The translations under genes were made by a program, and so were the position numbers. A stretch of DNA of 64,000 bases from Neoceratodus forsteri (taxonomy: Eukaryota; Chordata; Ceratodontiformes; Ceratodontidae), in NCBI GenBank assembly GCA_016271365.2, contig CM057458.1:199302501-199366500 (forward strand), given 5' to 3'. The notes below the pieces were generated by a model. The model saw only the letters and a list, made by a program, of their open reading frames with translations, was not told where the DNA came from and ran no database searches. Positions 53,697 through 62,529 of the stretch are shown piece by piece (within the stretch, counting starts at the first letter, position 1; every line of letters begins with the position of its first letter).

Positions 53697-54382
53697 ATGC
53701 TTGTCGATGTAGCATTTAAACTTATCATTGAGTACTTGGATTCCCCTCCAGGATGGATGCAGGCCATCAGGCTTGAACAAACCTCCATCCCTCCAGGTGG
53801 GTCCCCAGTCACCAATGAATCCAAACCCTTCTCACAGCACCAGTTCTTCAACCATGAGTTAAAGTTCCTGGTGCATGCACTCCTATCTCTCCTTGCCTCT
53901 CACAGGTAGTACTTCTGAAAGTGACAGAAGTAGCTACTTGCTTGAGACCCTCCCCAGTTTCCTAAACTCTTCCTGAACTTCCTTTGGCTCCCCATTTGCC
54001 AAGTCATTAGTACCTAGGTGGATAATGACATCCAGCTCACCCTCCGTCTTGCCTTCCCAGTGATACCCAGTATCTTCCTTCCATCCCTCCATGCCGTGGC
54101 ACCTGGTGAGCACCTCACCTCCTGTCCTCTCCTCCTGTGTTCCTAGCTGGATCCCTCTTACGATGGAGTCCCCAACGCTTCCTCCTCCTCTGGGGTCCAC
54201 TGCTTTCCCACTGAGGTCACCTCCTTGGCTAACCTCCACATCCTTTCCTTCCACTTCTCTGGGTACCTCTATTTGGTTGTCCTCATTTGCCAGTGTGGCA
54301 TATGAGTTCTTGAGAGGAATAGGATCTGGGATGTGCCTCTGCCTGACTGCTCTAACCCTCCCTGAGCCCACTGTCATCCAGG
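53697..54382 (-). pseudogene. CR1 ORF1 with SGNH/GDSL-like esterase
   Basis: The fullest ORF1 in the window. On the minus strand, SVGDSIVRGIQLGTQEERTG (about 54173-54114) is block I with the nucleophile Ser (GDSI). VIIHLGTNDLANGEPKEV (about 54034-53981) is block III. In another frame, FKPDGLHPSWRGIQVLNDKF (about 53780-53721) is block V with Asp and His. So all three catalytic positions are present, but the frame changes between III and V near 53940. It ends at a stop near 53697. CR1 ORF1 esterases are known; their exact role in transposition is unclear. Confidence 0.85.
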
Positions 54383-55998
54383 TGTAACCCCCCTGCAAAT
54401 GGGGGTTCCCAAAAGACTTCCAGGAGCTTGCTTGAATGCTCCAAGCCTGAATGGTGTTTGGCATTTAAGCCATTTATCAGTGAGTGTTTTTAGAGCCTCT
54501 GGTACCGTCTCTTTAAGAGCTGTCTGCTTGCAGACATAATTAGTTTGTATGGGGGGACTGTGTGCTTCTCTGAGTACCACTCGAGCTGCTGCCAATTCAC
54601 TTCATTTTTGCAGTCACTAGGGTGCAAAGGAACCTATCTGAAAGATGTAACTGTTTGCCAGAAATTATTTAGAGTAATAATGAAATTACAGTTTGTCTAA
54701 CCTGCTTTCTTTGCAGTCAGAACTGTGTCTGCTAGTTCCCATTCTAGTTTTGAACTGCTGAACTGGACCAATCAGTGTGGGGTAAGCTAGCTCTAAAATG
54801 GTGCCTTGGACGAATCAGAACTTGGACTCATAATCTGAGCCAGCCACAAGAGGATTGTATGGGCAGTGACTCTGGGAGATGTAGTTTAGACTTCAGTGCC
54901 TTTTGGACCAACAGCAGCAGTCTATTGTGAGTGACAGCCAATCCAGTCAAGAACTGGGAGGAACTCAAAGGAAGTGCCCGGTTTTGTCGGTTGGAGTTTC
55001 AGTTGAGCTTTGGCAGGAAGAAGGAAGGAGCCCTGTGCTTTTCAGTGTGCAGTTTAGTAATAAACGTGTGTAAGGCCCAGAGTTCGGTCTGCAGCTTGTG
55101 TAACAGCTTGTTAGGACTGAATCTGTCCTGTGAAAAGAATCAAAGGATTTCTGAAGAGTAGAAACCAGGCTCACCCTGTAGAAGACTGGAGGAATTGCTG
55201 AAAATTGCACTCGGTCTGTCAGGAACTGAATCTGCTGTGTGTTCTCCCGGTATTGTGCAGTAATTGCGATCGGGATACAGATGCAGCCTGCCTGGTATAG
55301 TGCTTCTTTTATATGGATGTGTGAAGAGGTTTGTGTACCTCAAGTGAGCCCTGCTGACATTGAAGGACCCTATCTTATTTGGAGGTCGTGAGTACTAATT
55401 CAGGTCGCTCCCTGTTGAATTGCCACATTAAATCCAAATGGAATTACTGTACTGCTGACTGTTTTAATTCTCCTTTTCTCTGTGTGAAAGGGCCCCTACC
55501 AGCTGCCACAGTTTGGACTAGCCACTAGGGCTTGGGTACCCAGGGACAGTAACTGATAGGGATAGGCCTGTGCACAGAGCCATAGAGTAGATTATTAGAG
55601 TGATAAGCTAATTAACCTGATTTCCCCCGTCCTTGTTATATCCCCTAAATAAATCAGAGCTGCTTGTTTCAGCAAAGTTATACTGCCTGAGGTATTTGTC
55701 CATGTTAAAGTACTGTACTGTGATTGTTGCACTGTATCTCATTTCACAGGAGGTCCCAGTGTCGGAACCAGACCTGGGGTAAGTGTATACTGTGAAGGTA
55801 ATTCTGATATATTGTGTGGGCCACTAGTGGGAAGAAGGGGGTTGCAGTGTCCCAGAGGGCTGTGACCAAGTTAGTTTAACTATTGCAAACCCTGACCTCT
55901 GGGTGGAGGCACCCGCCATTGGATCCAGGCCCCTCAACCTGTTAGTGGCAAATCAGGCAGGGGTAGTAGCCCTGGGATAGGCCCATCTAGGGGTTACA
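54383..55998 (+). repeat. 5' LTR of the gypsy element
   Basis: Starts TGTAACCCCCCTGCAAATGG and ends TAGGGGTTACA, giving TG...CA ends with short inverted repeats (TGTAACCCC / GGGGTTACA). Length is 1616 bp. It contains AATAAA at 55648 as a poly(A) signal candidate. It aligns to the 3' LTR from 62530 with many single-base gaps and fewer substitutions, and more distantly to the solo LTR at 38280-40202. Confidence 0.95.
55648..55653 (+). promoter_or_regulatory. Candidate LTR poly(A) signal AATAAA
   Basis: AATAAA within CCCCTAAATAAATCAGAGC. The same signal is at the matching position of the 3' LTR (63785) and the solo LTR (39802), which supports a conserved role in ending the element transcript. 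Confidence 0.5.
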
Positions 55999-56022
55999 TC
56001 TTGGAGGCTCACCGCTGGGATT
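55999..56022 (+). promoter_or_regulatory. Primer-binding-site region
   Basis: Directly after the LTR the sequence reads TCTTGGAGGCTCACCGCTGG. The TGGAGGCTC start resembles the TGGGGGCTC primer site complementary to tRNA-Pro in some retroelements, but the match weakens afterwards. The position is right; the tRNA identity is an inference. Confidence 0.45.
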
Positions 56023-56068
56023 GTGTGTCCTCTAGTGGCCATATTTACGAACCACTGTTAAGAAAAAA

Positions 56069-56430
56069 ATGGGTACCCCGACAGAAGTGGCTGTGCACCG
56101 GCTGGTGGAGTGGTGTACTGGGGAGGAGATCGACCCCCAAAATGCTATGCTTATCCTGGACATCCCCTGTATCAATACGGACACTGTGCAGGAGTACTTT
56201 CCAAGGTGGAAGGTTTACAAAACCCTGTGGTGGTGGGTCGGCATGCTAATCTGCTCACCCACACTTTCCTGGCCCTAGTAGAGTTTAAGGATCCCATAGA
56301 TAGCTCCAAAGTGCCACAGACCATTACCCCAGAGGGAGCCCTCACTGCTTGGAGAGTGATAACTAAGGACAGTAAAGACCGGGGGAATCAGCCCCACCAC
56401 TATCTGAAACTTTTGAGGAGAAATTGCTGA
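56069..56430 (+). pseudogene. Gag N-terminal domain, PNMA-like
   Basis: The start ATG at 56069 lies 70 bases after the LTR. The first frame reads VAVHRLVEWCTGEEIDPQNA then MLILDIPCINTDTVQEYF. After a shift near 56190-56215, the next frame reads TFLALVEFKDPIDSSKVPQT followed by AWRVITKD. This matches the N-terminal RRM-like domain of PNMA proteins (LxxWCxxxxxDxxxxLLxxGIP, then xxALVELxxxxDxxxxPxxI, then WxV). Known: PNMA genes derive from gypsy Gags. Inference: this element carries the same N-terminal module. Frame ends at 56430. Confidence 0.7.
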
Positions 56431-56547
56431 ATGGTTGCTGGGAGAGGGAAAACTGTGGAGGACTTGAAGAAACTATTCTTGCCACCTGGGGTGTTCCTCC
56501 CCAACACCCTCTCCTGCTCCAGTGCCCCGTAATGGTGGCTGGAACCA

Positions 56548-57156
56548 ATGCAGACTCCTATTTCTGCACCTGCCATTAGTCACGACTCTTACCGAAGGTT
56601 GAGGATCTTCTCTGGCACCCTCCCACCCCCAAGGGAGGATGACTGGGAGACCTGGATCAAACTATGTTGCCCCCCAAGTGCTAGAATGGCAATGCTCGGG
56701 CGAAAAGTGAAAGAGGTTAGTGAGAGCCTCCGAGGTCCTGCCCTGGCTACCATCCGTGCTAAGCGGGCCAGTAACCCTGAAGCGACTGCACAGGCCTATC
56801 TTGAGGCCTTGGAGAATGTGTATGGGAGCCCAGATTCTGATGAGGACCTATGGTGGAGAGTAAGAAATGCACAACAGTACCAAGGGAGTTGTTGTCTGTG
56901 TATGTCTCTCGGCTGGAAAAATTGTTGCAAGAATGCCTCAGAAAGGGTAGTTTGCCAGCGATTGAACTGGACGAACCAGACTGGACAGAATCATAAGTCT
57001 GCCCCTTCTCAGAACTGCTGTTGCTTCAATTCGCCTGGCAAATCGACTGGAATCCCACCCTCCTATGATGAGTTAATGAGAGAAATTCGAGGAGTTGAGA
57101 AAAGGCGACCTCGGGAGGTACCTGCACCAACAGCTGTGGCTCTGACCAGTGACTGA
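56548..57156 (+). pseudogene. Gag capsid-like region, PNMA-like
   Basis: 202 codons open from 56548. SYRRLRIFSGTLPPPREDDW (56581-56640) matches the PNMA block YRKLRxFSGxxxPxPGExxF. KVKEVSESLRGPALATIRA (56707-56763) matches RRLxESLRGPAxxVxxxL, and AYLEALENVYGSPDSDEDLW follows (CLxALxxxFG). A shift near 56880 moves the next PNMA-like part into another frame as LLSVYVSRLEKLLQECLRKG (56889-56948). Downstream the first frame is therefore nonsense. This is the capsid-forming part of Gag. Confidence 0.75.
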
Positions 57157-57539
57157 GGGTGACCCATCAAGTGAAGTTCAGGGGCAGAGGTTGACAGTCA
57201 ATGAGTGCTCTGACAAGGAAAAGATATGCCACAATGGGGCGAACTGTTAGAGAGATCCGAGAATTCAAAACAGTCCCTTTATGAAGGCCACGCCTGCAAA
57301 TGCAGGCCCTGACCTATATCCGACTGCATCTGCTATGGGGTGGGGTACCACCCATGTATCTCCTGCTGATAACAGCTCCAAACTCAATTCCTTGACCATG
57401 GAAGTGGAGAAACTGACGAGATGTCTCCAAATGCTTATCACCCGCAGACAGAGATGGCACCCAGGTTTCCAGTTAGTAATACCCCGCCCTGGCTCCCAGT
57501 GTGGCGCCTCGGCCAGCTCAAACTCCAGAAAGTATGTTT

Positions 57540-57582
57540 TGCTATAATTGTGGGAAAGATGGGCACATGAAAGGAATGCCAG
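57540..57582 (+). pseudogene. Gag zinc knuckle (CCHC), frameshifted
   Basis: Codes for CYNCGKDGHMK, then the final Cys of a CX2CX4HX4C knuckle is reached only by one-base shift (GAATGCC as Glu-Cys). It is the nucleic-acid-binding end of Gag, placed between capsid and protease as expected. Confidence 0.75.
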
Positions 57583-57760
57583 TCCCCAAAAGACACTGAC
57601 AAAGTTGCATATAGGCTACAAGGAGAGCTTGGAGAAGAAATCAGTGGTTAAGAGGTGCGACATGATCCCAGTGAGGGCACCAAAATGCTAATTCACGTCC
57701 TTTTGTGGCAAGGTCAGTTGCCCAGGCCCCCACTACCGCCTCTCAGACTGGTCCAGAATA

Positions 57761-58045
57761 GTGGGTCCCTCCATGGAGACCACTGTAAAGGTGAATGGAG
57801 TGTCTACAAGAGCTGTATTAGACAGTGGCTCCCAAGTGACAATTATGTTCCAGGATTGGTATCAGAAGCATTTGTCAGATGTACCCTTACAACCATTAGA
57901 AGGACTGCATGTATGGGGGTTAAGTGAGAAGGCCTACCCCTATTCCGGGTATATCCGAATTTGGCTGTCTTTCCCCACCTCTGTGGCTGGAGTGGCCGAA
58001 CAAGTAGAGACCCTAGCCTTGTGTGTCCCCCACTGGACTGTATGA
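57761..58045 (+). pseudogene. Aspartic protease domain
   Basis: VNGVSTRAVLDSGSQVTIMF (57795-57854) holds the D-S-G catalytic triad start of retroviral-type proteases. The following WYQKHLSDVPLQPLEGL and the EQVETLALCVP segment match the flap and second half of gypsy proteases with less certainty. A frame change or stop after VPHWTV (about 58045) precedes the next piece. It cleaves the polyprotein. Confidence 0.75.
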
Positions 58046-58061
58046 TGGTGTCCTTTGTTGA

Positions 58062-58421
58062 TTGGAACAAATGCTCATATGTTTAGGAAGGCTGGCACAG
58101 TTGTGTTATGAAAAACAGGGGTCAAAGACTAGTAGAGCTTTAAGAGTTCCGGCTTTAATTAAGAAGGCCTATGAGGCACAGAGAGATGCTGAAAAAACAG
58201 AACCAGAGGAACCGGTCGGAATTGTATGGAAGAAGGATCCTGAGTCTCTGATCCTGGCGCCAAATGCCCAGTGTACCTTACAGGGAGAGGTCCGTATCAG
58301 AAAGGATGTTAAGAATAAAATATTAATGTTGGATGCACCAGGCGATGGAAAATTTCCAGAAGGACTGCTAGTCAAGCCTAGTATTTTGCCGCTAGAGCCC
58401 ATGCTTATGCCAGAAGGGTAA
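58062..58421 (+). pseudogene. Protease-RT connector region
   Basis: 119 codons open. It sits between protease and RT, and includes ALIKKAYEAQRDAEKTEPEE and LILAPNAQCTLQGEVRIRKD. A VVIGTNxH-like start is split by a shift near 58062. No catalytic motif is expected here; it is assigned by position and by similarity of layout to vertebrate gypsy elements. Confidence 0.5.
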
Positions 58422-58605
58422 TGGTCCAAGTTCATAATGTGTCTGAAAGAGACATTCGAGTAAACAGAGGTTGCATCCTGGCTAATGTGCATTGTGCAGA
58501 CACTGCAGTGCTACCCAGCAGCAAGAGTTCAAGGAAGAATGACAGAAGCGCCTGACTTGTTTGATTTGCGACTCCCGCTGCCAGCTGAATGGAAAGTGAG
58601 GATCA

Positions 58606-59520
58606 GTGAGAGCTTGCCCAGAGAGACCAGGTGTTTTCTTTAAAGGAATGGGATGTAGGATGCGTGCAGGAGCTGAGCACAATATCCGGCTGCATGACGA
58701 AAGACCATTTCGTGAGAGGTCTCGACGCCTGGCACCTGCTGACATAGATGATGTGAGGCAGCATCTGCAAGAGATGTTAGCTGCTGGTGTAATACAAGAA
58801 TCCAGAAGCCCTTATGCTTCCCCATTGTGGTAGTGAGGAAAAGAATGGAACAGTAAGGATGTGTGTGGATTATCGCACCTTAAACCGCGGACTATCCTGA
58901 TCAGTACACAATGCCCGCATTCAGGATGCTTTGGACTGCCTAAGCGGGAGCAAGTGGTTCTCTGTGCTGGATCTCATGATGGGTACTACCAGATCCCGAT
59001 GGCCCCAGAGGACCGTGAGAAGGCGGCCTTTATCTGTCCGCTTGGCTTCTATGAATTCATGAGGATGCCTCAAGGGTTTCAGGTGCCCCAGCCACTTTTC
59101 AGCGATTGATGGAGCGTGCAGTGGGGACATGAACTTACTAGAGTGCCTGGTATACCTAGATGATGTTATTGTGTTTGGCAGCTCACTGGAGGAACATGAG
59201 AGCAGATTATTTAAGGTATTGGACCGACTGGAGGACTTTGGCCTTAAACTGTCCATTGATAAGTGTCAATTCTTTCAAACATCAGTAAAGTATGTGGGAC
59301 ACATAGTATCCACCGAGGGAATAGAGACCGACCCAAGTAAAGTTGAGGCCTTGACCACCTGGCCACAGCCCAAAAATCTAAAAGAACTGCAAAGATTCCT
59401 GGGATTCTGTGGTTATTATCGGCGCTTCATCAAGGACTATTCAAGAGTGATCCGCCCTTTACTTAACCTTACTCAAGGGTATCCCCAACCCACAAAAATA
59501 CCAAAAGTCACGTCCCTCAA
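58606..59520 (+). pseudogene. Gypsy reverse transcriptase
   Basis: Blocks are LAPADIDDVRQHLQEMLAAG and VIQESRSPYASP (58723-58818), VRKKNGTVRMCVDYRTLNR-like coding in another frame (about 58834-58890), then a YYQIPMAPEDREKAAF block (58985-59032), FYEFMRMPQGF and the catalytic CLVYLDDVIVFGSS (59141-59182) with YLDD intact. After it come KCQFFQTSVKYVGHIVS and LQRFLGFCGYYRRFIKDYS. At least three single-base shifts occur (near 58818, 58890 and 59085). Confidence 0.9.
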
Positions 59521-59559
59521 GACTGAAAGAGTGTATTTTCATCCAAGTGAAGTATTTGG

Positions 59560-60075
59560 GGCCCGCTTGGACTCTGATTGTGAGACTGCTTTTCATGAGA
59601 TCATATATCAACTTACCCATGCTCCAGTGCTGGCCTATGCCGATCCAAGAAAACCTTACGTCCTGCACACTGATGCTAGCTTGCAAGGGTTGGGGCTGTG
59701 TTGTACAAAACGGAATGGCCTGAGACCAGTGGCCTTTGCCAGTAGAAGCCTGACCCCATCCGAAAAGAACTATCCTGTACATAAGTTAGAGTTCCTAGCT
59801 TTGAAGTGGGCTATTAGACCAATTCCATGAGTACTTGTATGGGGCTAAAATACTAGTAAAACTGACAATAATCCTTTGACCTATGTGCAGACCTCAGCTA
59901 AGTTGGATGCCACTGGCCATAAAATGGCTTTCTGCATTATCTACATATGACTATGCTCTCGAATACCGAGCAGGTCTGAACCACATAGATGCTGATGCTC
60001 TCTCCCGGAGGCCTGTTCCCCAGAATGAGTCCGATTGGCAGAACCTGACATTCGGGCACTCTGCGGAAGTTTGAC
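59560..60075 (+). pseudogene. RNase H domain
   Basis: YVLHTDASLQGLGLCC (59659-59706) has the first catalytic Asp. FASRSLTPSEKNYPVHKLEF and LALKWAI (59739-59814) hold the catalytic Glu. After a shift near 59820, TDNNPLTYV (in another frame) has the next Asp, and LEYRAGLNHIDADALSRRP (59959-60015) closes the domain with the last Asp (DALSR). It removes RNA during reverse transcription. Confidence 0.85.
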
Positions 60076-60306
60076 AGGAGGAACAAATGTCCACGACGCA
60101 GTGGACTGCATGGTGGATTGCTTGGGAGCCTCTGAGAATTGCATACCTGCTGCTTGTTGCCACTTTTCTGCAATAGACATTGGTGCACTGCCTCAGCTGG
60201 ACAATGACAGTATTCGGCGGGCTCAATCCCGCGATCCCATGATCAAAGCAGCTTTAGAAGCCCTCTATGCAGGAAAAGATGTGTCCAAATTCGCTCCACT
60301 GATTTG

Positions 60307-61483
60307 AGAACTGCACTGTTATACAAAGAGGTCCTAAGTTGAAACTGATCAAAAACTGTTATACAGAGAAACAGTAGACAGAGGGGACAAGTAGACAAAC
60401 AACAACTAGTGCTGCCCACTGCCTTTGAGACTCAGTACTGAGGTCCTTGCACAACCACATGGGGCACCTTGGTATAGACAGAACACTTGACTTGGTGAGA
60501 TCCAGATTCTATTGGCCTAAGATGGGGGCTGATGTGGAGCAACACATTCGAACTTGTAGTCGCTGCTTACAGAGGAAAGCTTTGCCCCAGAGGGCTGCCC
60601 CCTTGTTAACATCACCACCAGTGCACCCATGGAGCTGGTCTGTATTGATTTTCTGAGTTTGGAGTCAGATCAAAGAAATATCAGTAATGTGCTGGTGGTC
60701 ACTGACCATTTCACGAGATATGCCCAAGCTTTCCCACCAAAGACCAGAAAGCATCCACTGTGGCCAAAGTACTTGTAGAAAACTTTTTGTTCACTATGGG
60801 CTCCACAAAGAATCCATTCTGATCAAGGGAGAGACTTTGAGAGTCGTCGATCAAAGAGATGCTTTCTCTGTGGGAGTCGAAAGTCCAGAACCACTCCTTA
60901 CCACCCCCAGGAGACCCACAGCCTGAGCGTTTCAACCGCACTTTGCTAGATATGCTAGGCACCCTGCACCCAAAGGACAAGCCTAGATGGAGCCAACAAA
61001 TTAGCACCCTGGTACATGCTTATAACTGCACCAAAAGTGATGCCACTGGATTCTCCCCTACCGCCTGATGTTTGGAAGAAAGCTCGACTACCAGTAGATG
61101 TGTGTTTTGGGGTCTCTCCTGATGGGGTTCAAGCTGACAACTATTTACAGTATGTGAAGTTAAAGGCCCAGCTAACTCATGCGTACCAACTGGCTCAAAC
61201 CATGGCTGCCAAAAGAAATCTGGCCAACAAAGAAAGGTATGATAAAAAGGTGAAAGCACAGGAACTCCAGGAGGGAGATCGGGTATTGCTAAGAAATCTG
61301 GGACTGCATGGCAAGCACAAGATTGCTGACAGATGGCACCATCTCCCTCACATTGTAGTGGGCAAACTAGATGATCTGCCAGTGTACAAAGTAAGGCCTG
61401 AGAATAATTCAAAAGATGTAAAAACAATGCATAGAAATCATTTACTGCCCATTGGACAAATCTTAATTGAGTCTGAGCCCTAG
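60307..61483 (+). pseudogene. Integrase
   Basis: The zinc-binding part has HNHMGHLGIDRTLDLVRSRF and TCSRCLQRK (60450-60575, the HHCC pattern). The catalytic core has CIDFLSL (60641), HSDQGRDFES (60817-60846) and PERFNRTLLDMLGTL (60922-60966), giving Asp, Asp, Glu. These lie in different frames because of shifts near 60620 and 60850-60900. The open stretch 61016-61483 covers the C-terminal part, with KERYDKKVKAQELQEGDRVL and HRNHLLPIG. It inserts the cDNA in the host genome. Confidence 0.85.
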
Positions 61484-62030
61484 AAGATGCCCCTCTGGAC
61501 CAGTGACTAGAGCTGCTGCTAAGAAAAGATCAAGAAAGTCTGCACCTACAGAAGCAAAGTTAAAGTGTTCCCCTCCACAAGTCCCAGTTGAGCATGACTG
61601 TCAGTCCATATCGGAAGAAAGTGAGAGTGACTTTGAATACTATCCTTCTTACGAACTGAGTCAATTGTTTCGGGGCAATCCCCTAGTCAATACTGGAGAT
61701 GAAGCTGGGCCTTCTGGACTGTCTAAGCCCCCAGCTTCATCCCTGGAGCCAATGCTCCCAGAAAGTGAAGTGCAAAGCATCAGATCAGATGAAATGGAAT
61801 CATTGTGCATGGTTGAACTGTTTGAGCTTTCAGGGAGGAAAATGATAGATTGGGGCAGACTGGTGATACACCGAACAAGAAGAGTATTTTGAGTGCCCTG
61901 ACAGTCCACTGCCAGTGTCAGAAAGCTCTCCATGCGAGCCAAATGTTGTGGACTCAGAAACTGTAACTCCTGGAGCTGAAAGTGCCCCAAGTTCTAGCCT
62001 CTCTACCCCATGGAGACTCCCCTGACAAGT
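61467..62030 (+). pseudogene. Acidic Ser/Pro-rich region after integrase
   Basis: 141 codons open (61467-61892), overlapping the integrase end by 17 bases, with a basic start (RAAAKKRSRKSAPTEAK) and an acidic Ser/Glu-rich body (SISEESESDFEYYPSYELSQ). A similar composition continues to about 62025 in another frame. There is no signal peptide, membrane segment or envelope motif. It may be the C-terminal tail of Pol after a frameshift or a separate small ORF. Confidence 0.5.
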
Positions 62031-62529
62031 GAGGACAATGCTGAAAATGAGGCTCAGAGTGCAGAGACTGTAACAGTTCCCCTAGAAAGACTGGTCGAGC
62101 TGTAAAGCCTGTGGTGCACTCAGTTATGATTTTCTTGGGAGGCCTGTGGACTTGCCTCTCAATGTTGTCCATAAAGGAGTATATGTGTCCCGAGCTCATT
62201 GCCCAAACTGAGCATCAGTGCTAACTCCAAGTTACTTGTGTTGCCCTCTAAGTATGGTGCCCTTGCCCCATCCAGCCCCAAGGTAACTGATAGGGAAGGG
62301 CCCCCTCTCTTCAGGTTTCATGTACAAGAGGTAATAACTTGAGTTATGGTACAATGTGTATGTAATACTGTGTAAAGAGTGATGTACTGCAATGTTTCAG
62401 AAATGTGTTCTTGGTAAAATGATATATTGACTGATGATTACATGTGCGAGCCTAATGCAAATGTATATGGTTGCAGTTGAAACTTATGAACTTGCCTTGA
62501 GGACGTCAAGCTTTCCCAAACCAGGAAGG
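62031..62529 (+). other. Gypsy 3' untranslated region
   Basis: Non-coding sequence between the last coding trace and the 3' LTR. The bases just before the LTR are CCCAAACCAGGAAGG, so the polypurine tract is short and imperfect. Confidence 0.6.

Larger units (their letters stand above)
50563..54382 (-). mobile_element. CR1 LINE with ORF1 esterase and ORF2, minus strand
   Basis: A 3.8-kb CR1 reading from 54382 down to the tail at 50563. It holds most of ORF1 (esterase), endonuclease, RT and 3' UTR. Its 5' end is cut by the gypsy element whose 5' LTR begins at 54383. The rest of its 5' region would lie beyond the gypsy 3' LTR, outside the window. It uses an ATACATAG tail, unlike the TTCTATG copies. 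Confidence 0.9.

Noticed and set aside
61467..61892. The ORF after integrase as an envelope gene
   Set aside because: It lacks a signal peptide, membrane segments, cysteine pattern and cleavage site, and is rich in Ser, Glu and Pro.
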